From NCBI GenBank assembly GCA_947504025.1, contig CANNFX010000003.1, positions 62,001 to 126,000 on the forward strand: DNA of 64,000 bases. Direction: 5' to 3'. Numbering within the stretch: position 1 is the stretch's first letter; each line of letters starts with the position of its first letter. Both the position numbers and the translations under genes were made by a program. Under the pieces are notes generated by a model. The model saw nothing but the letters and a program-made list of their open reading frames with translations. It had not been told where the DNA came from and searched no databases. The stretch is from an uncultured Sphingomonadaceae bacterium (lineage in GTDB: Bacteria > Pseudomonadota > Alphaproteobacteria > Sphingomonadales > Sphingomonadaceae). Positions 61,406 through 64,000 of this stretch are shown here, one piece after another.

Positions 61406-62680
61406 ATGCCGATTTCAATTCAAATGCCCGCCCTTTCACCCACGATGGAGGAGGGCACTTTGTCCAAATGGCTGGTGAAGGAAGGCGATACGGTTTCCGC
61501 TGGCGACATTATGGCCGAAATCGAAACCGATAAGGCGACGATGGAGTTCGAAGCCGTGGATGAAGGTGTGATCGCGAAGATTTCAGTCGCTGAAGGCACT
61601 GAGGGTGTTGCCGTTGGAACCGTCATCGCGACGCTCGCTGAAGAAGGTGAAGATGTTGCGCAGGCGGCTGCCTCTTCGGGCAGCGCGGCGCCGGCTCCAA
61701 CCGCCAAGGCTGAAGTGCCAGCGGCCGAATCTACGCCTACTCCGACGCAAGCACCGTCGCCAAGTCCCGCAGCACCTGCGCCGATTGGCGACCGGATCGT
61801 CGCATCGCCGCTTGCGAAGCGTATCGCCGAAGATCGCGGTATCGACCTCGGTTCGGTCACTGGCAGCGGCCCGAATGGCCGGATTGTGAAGGCAGATGTT
61901 GAAGGCTCCAAGCCAGCCGCCGTTTCAGCGGCCGCACCTGTAGAGACCACGGCCACTGCTGCCCCCGCAACCAAGACACCCGATTTCGGCATTCCATTCG
62001 AATCCGAGAAGCTCAACAATATACGCAAGACCATCGCGCGCCGCCTGACAGAGGCGAAGCAGACGATTCCGCATATCTACCTCACCGTGGACGTGCAGCT
62101 CGACAAGCTGTTGAAGCTGCGCAGCGAACTCAATGCTGCATTGGAGCCGCAAGGTATCAAACTGTCGGTCAACGACCTACTGATCAAGGCTCTGGCTAAG
62201 GCTTTGGTGCAAGTGCCCAAATGCAACGTCAGCTTTGCTGGCGACGAGCTGCGCAAATATAGCCGTGCCGATATTTCGGTGGCGGTCGCTGCACCTTCAG
62301 GCCTTATAACGCCGATCATTGTCGATGCCGGGAACAAGGCGATGTCCGCGATTTCAACTGAGATGAAAGAACTCGCCGGCAAGGCCCGCGACGGCAAACT
62401 GCAACCGCATGAATATCAAGGCGGCACCGCCAGCCTCAGCAATCTCGGCATGTTCGGTATCAAGCAATTCGACGCCGTCATCAATCCGCCGCAAGCCATG
62501 ATCATGGCCGTCGGCGCAGGCGAGAAGCGTCCGCATGTCGTGGACGGCGCACTCGATGTCGCCACTGTAATGAGCGCCACCGGCAGCTTCGACCACCGCG
62601 CCATCGACGGCGCAGACGGCGCGGAACTGATGAAAGTGTTTAAGGAACTGGTGGAGGCACCACTAGGATTAGTGGCTTGA
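61406..62680 (+). CDS. pdhC: Pyruvate dehydrogenase E2 (dihydrolipoyl acetyltransferase)
   Basis: A 424-aa E2 subunit. The lipoyl domain carries the lipoyl lysine K43 in [13 protein letters not shown]. An Ala/Pro-rich linker leads to the peripheral subunit-binding domain ([33 protein letters not shown]), and the catalytic domain ends [20 protein letters not shown] with the His/Asp pair. It transfers acetyl to CoA. ATG 61406 is the canonical [14 protein letters not shown] start. E3 is encoded downstream; the E1 genes are outside the window. Confidence 0.96.
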   Translation: MPISIQMPALSPTMEEGTLSKWLVKEGDTVSAGDIMAEIETDKATMEFEAVDEGVIAKISVAEGTEGVAVGTVIATLAEEGEDVAQAAASSGSAAPAPTAKAEVPAAESTPTPTQAPSPSPAAPAPIGDRIVASPLAKRIAEDRGIDLGSVTGSGPNGRIVKADVEGSKPAAVSAAAPVETTATAAPATKTPDFGIPFESEKLNNIRKTIARRLTEAKQTIPHIYLTVDVQLDKLLKLRSELNAALEPQGIKLSVNDLLIKALAKALVQVPKCNVSFAGDELRKYSRADISVAVAAPSGLITPIIVDAGNKAMSAISTEMKELAGKARDGKLQPHEYQGGTASLSNLGMFGIKQFDAVINPPQAMIMAVGAGEKRPHVVDGALDVATVMSATGSFDHRAIDGADGAELMKVFKELVEAPLGLVA

Positions 62681-62689
62681 GATCGTAAA

Positions 62690-63079
62690 ATGCGCGTTCC
62701 CCAAATCCGCGTTACAGCGATGCCGCCCGACACCAACCCCTATGGCGGCGTGTTCGGCGGGTGGCTTATGTCACAAATGGCGCTTGGCGCAGGGGCGCTT
62801 GCCTCGCGGAGGGGGCAGGGCAAGGCTGTGGTGGTGAGCGCGACCGACTTCTCCTTTCCCGGTGCGATGGTGGTGGGGGATGAATTGTCCGTCTATTGCG
62901 ACATCACCCACGCGGGCAACACATCGCTAACTATCGCCGCAGAAGCTATTGCCCGCGAGCGTAATGGCGAAACGGCCACCAAAGTCGCCAGCGGAACCTT
63001 TAAATTCGTGCTGCTTGATGACAACGACCGGCCACGCCCGGTCGGCGAATTGGCACTGACAACAAATGACGCGGAGTAG
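62690..63079 (+). CDS. Acyl-CoA thioesterase (YciA-like)
   Basis: A 129-aa hot-dog thioesterase. MRVPQIRVTAMPPDTNPYGG, FGGWLMSQMALGAGALASRR and VVVSATDFSFPGAMVVGDELSV match YciA/BACH-type enzymes; the catalytic Asp (here in PPDTNPYG) and the helix GGWLMSQMA are in place. It sits between the E2 and E3 genes of pyruvate dehydrogenase, ten bases after pdhC, and could hydrolyse acetyl- or acyl-CoA when CoA is short. Confidence 0.88.
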   Translation: MRVPQIRVTAMPPDTNPYGGVFGGWLMSQMALGAGALASRRGQGKAVVVSATDFSFPGAMVVGDELSVYCDITHAGNTSLTIAAEAIARERNGETATKVASGTFKFVLLDDNDRPRPVGELALTTNDAE

Positions 63080-63081
63080 AT

Positions 63082-64000
63082 ATGTCCGACCAATATGATC
63101 TCATTGTTCTCGGTTCCGGTCCCGGCGGCTATGTCGCGGCGATCCGTGGGGCGCAGCTTGGCCTGAAGGTCGGCATTGTCGAGCGCGAGCTGCTTGGCGG
63201 TATCTGCCTCAATTGGGGTTGTATCCCGACCAAGGCGTTGCTGCGTTCGGCGGAAATCTTCCACTACATGCAAAACGCCAAGGATTACGGTCTGGCGGCG
63301 AAGGATATTACTGCGGATCTGGATGCCGTGGTGAAGCGTTCGCGCGGCGTCTCCAAGCAGCTCAATCAGGGCATCGGACACCTGATGAAGAAGAACAAGA
63401 TCGAAGTCCATATGGGCGAGGGCAGGGTGGCCGGCCCCGGTAAGCTTGAGGTCAAAGGCGATAAAGGCACCGAAACGCTGACCGCAAAGCACATCATCGT
63501 CGCCACGGGCGCGCGGGCGCGTGATCTGCCCTTTGCGCCCGCTGACGGCAAGCGCGTGTGGACCTATCGCCATGCCATGACGCCAACAGAGATGCCGACC
63601 AAACTGCTCGTCATTGGATCGGGTGCCATCGGGATCGAATTCGCCAGTTTCTATAACGATATGGGCGCGGATGTGACCGTCGTGGAAATGCTTGACCGGC
63701 TTGTCCCGGTTGAGGACGTAGAAGTGTCCGCCTTTCTTGAAAAGTCACTCAAGAAGCAGGGCATGAACGTCATGACCAGCACCGGCCTTGAGGATATGAA
63801 TGTTACAGCCAAGGGCGTGACTGCGAAGATCAAGGGTAAGGATGGCAAGGTGACGTCCGGCGAATACAGTCACGTGATCGTCGCTATCGGTATCCAGCCC
63901 AACACTGAAAGCATCGGACTGGAAGAGCAGGGCGTCAAAATGGATCGCGGCTTCATCCAGATTGACGATTTTGGCCGTACCGGCGCGAAGGGCCTATGGG
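63082..64000 (+). CDS. lpdA: Dihydrolipoyl dehydrogenase E3 (cut by window edge)
   Basis: The first 306 residues of a flavoprotein disulphide reductase. The FAD motif is GSGPGGYVAAIRGAQLG, the redox-active disulphide C42/C47 lies in GGICLNWGCIPTKALL, and the NAD motif is LLVIGSGAIGIEFASFY. It reoxidises the lipoyl groups of E2 encoded upstream. The gene runs off the right edge, so the dimerisation domain and active-site His are not visible. Confidence 0.96.
   Translation, partial: MSDQYDLIVLGSGPGGYVAAIRGAQLGLKVGIVERELLGGICLNWGCIPTKALLRSAEIFHYMQNAKDYGLAAKDITADLDAVVKRSRGVSKQLNQGIGHLMKKNKIEVHMGEGRVAGPGKLEVKGDKGTETLTAKHIIVATGARARDLPFAPADGKRVWTYRHAMTPTEMPTKLLVIGSGAIGIEFASFYNDMGADVTVVEMLDRLVPVEDVEVSAFLEKSLKKQGMNVMTSTGLEDMNVTAKGVTAKIKGKDGKVTSGEYSHVIVAIGIQPNTESIGLEEQGVKMDRGFIQIDDFGRTGAKGLW

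Overview
The window is a chromosomal segment of an alphaproteobacterium, most likely of the order Sphingomonadales and probably the Erythrobacteraceae. This rests on the protein types (long L25/CTC-form RplY, two-subunit GlyRS, PPDK beside GlyRS, PhaR, TraB/GumN pairs, DUF817, archaeal/eukaryotic-type ProRS) and on GC-leaning codon use. No rRNA, tRNA, prophage, transposase or CRISPR array is visible. Most of it is housekeeping DNA, with a few small accessory modules lodged in it.

Layout. 1-2.45 kb: the end of a MaoC-like dehydratase gene, then a metal-response island. It holds a decayed Met/His-rich outer-membrane copper-type protein (pseudogene), a glutaredoxin-MauE membrane fusion, and a divergent MerR regulator over a typical long-spacer MerR promoter. 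2.5-8.2 kb (minus): ychF, an S41-type protease, pth, rplY and two coupled TraB/GumN lipoprotein genes. 8.25-9.1 kb: a three-gene cassette (44-aa peptide, four-helix membrane protein, 64-aa XRE repressor) whose promoter sits inside four operator-like palindromes spaced 20-21 bp apart. 9.2-15.2 kb: glyQ, glyS and ppdK. A long palindromic repeat lies between glyQ and glyS, and a relative of it is inserted in frame inside glyS. 15.2-19.9 kb: a methyltransferase, comF, a probable structured RNA on the minus strand, hisI, and a LiuR-like MerR regulator with an acyl-CoA dehydrogenase. 20-26 kb: cysK and an MFS exporter, a PilZ protein, tyrS, a DOMON-like protein with a NamZ-type muramidase, and DUF817.

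26.5-31 kb: a MoxR ATPase and its usual VWA partner are separated by a self-contained cassette (ABC permease and ATPase, DUF2975 membrane protein, small XRE regulator) with two matching operators in its divergent promoter. 31-41 kb: parE, a PBP activator, rsmI-yraN-gshB, dedA, xerC-hemW, a CAP-domain protein and rph-rdgB. 41-48 kb: a DUF6438 lipoprotein, the heat-shock cluster hrcA-grpE and dnaK-dnaJ (with a probable RpoH promoter), interrupted by a minus-strand pair of a copper chaperone (PCuAC) and a putative zinc peptidase. 48-64 kb: a patatin-like lipase, radA-cvpA-IscU/NifU-like scaffold-MFS-alr, phaR, proS, an ATP-grasp gene, rnr, usp, and a pyruvate dehydrogenase block (E2, thioesterase, E3 running off the right edge).

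The least ordinary features are the two membrane-protein/small-XRE cassettes with embedded operators, the palindromic element that has become a protein segment of GlyS, and the orphan structured RNA between comF and hisI. All family assignments come from reading the translated sequences; no database search was run.
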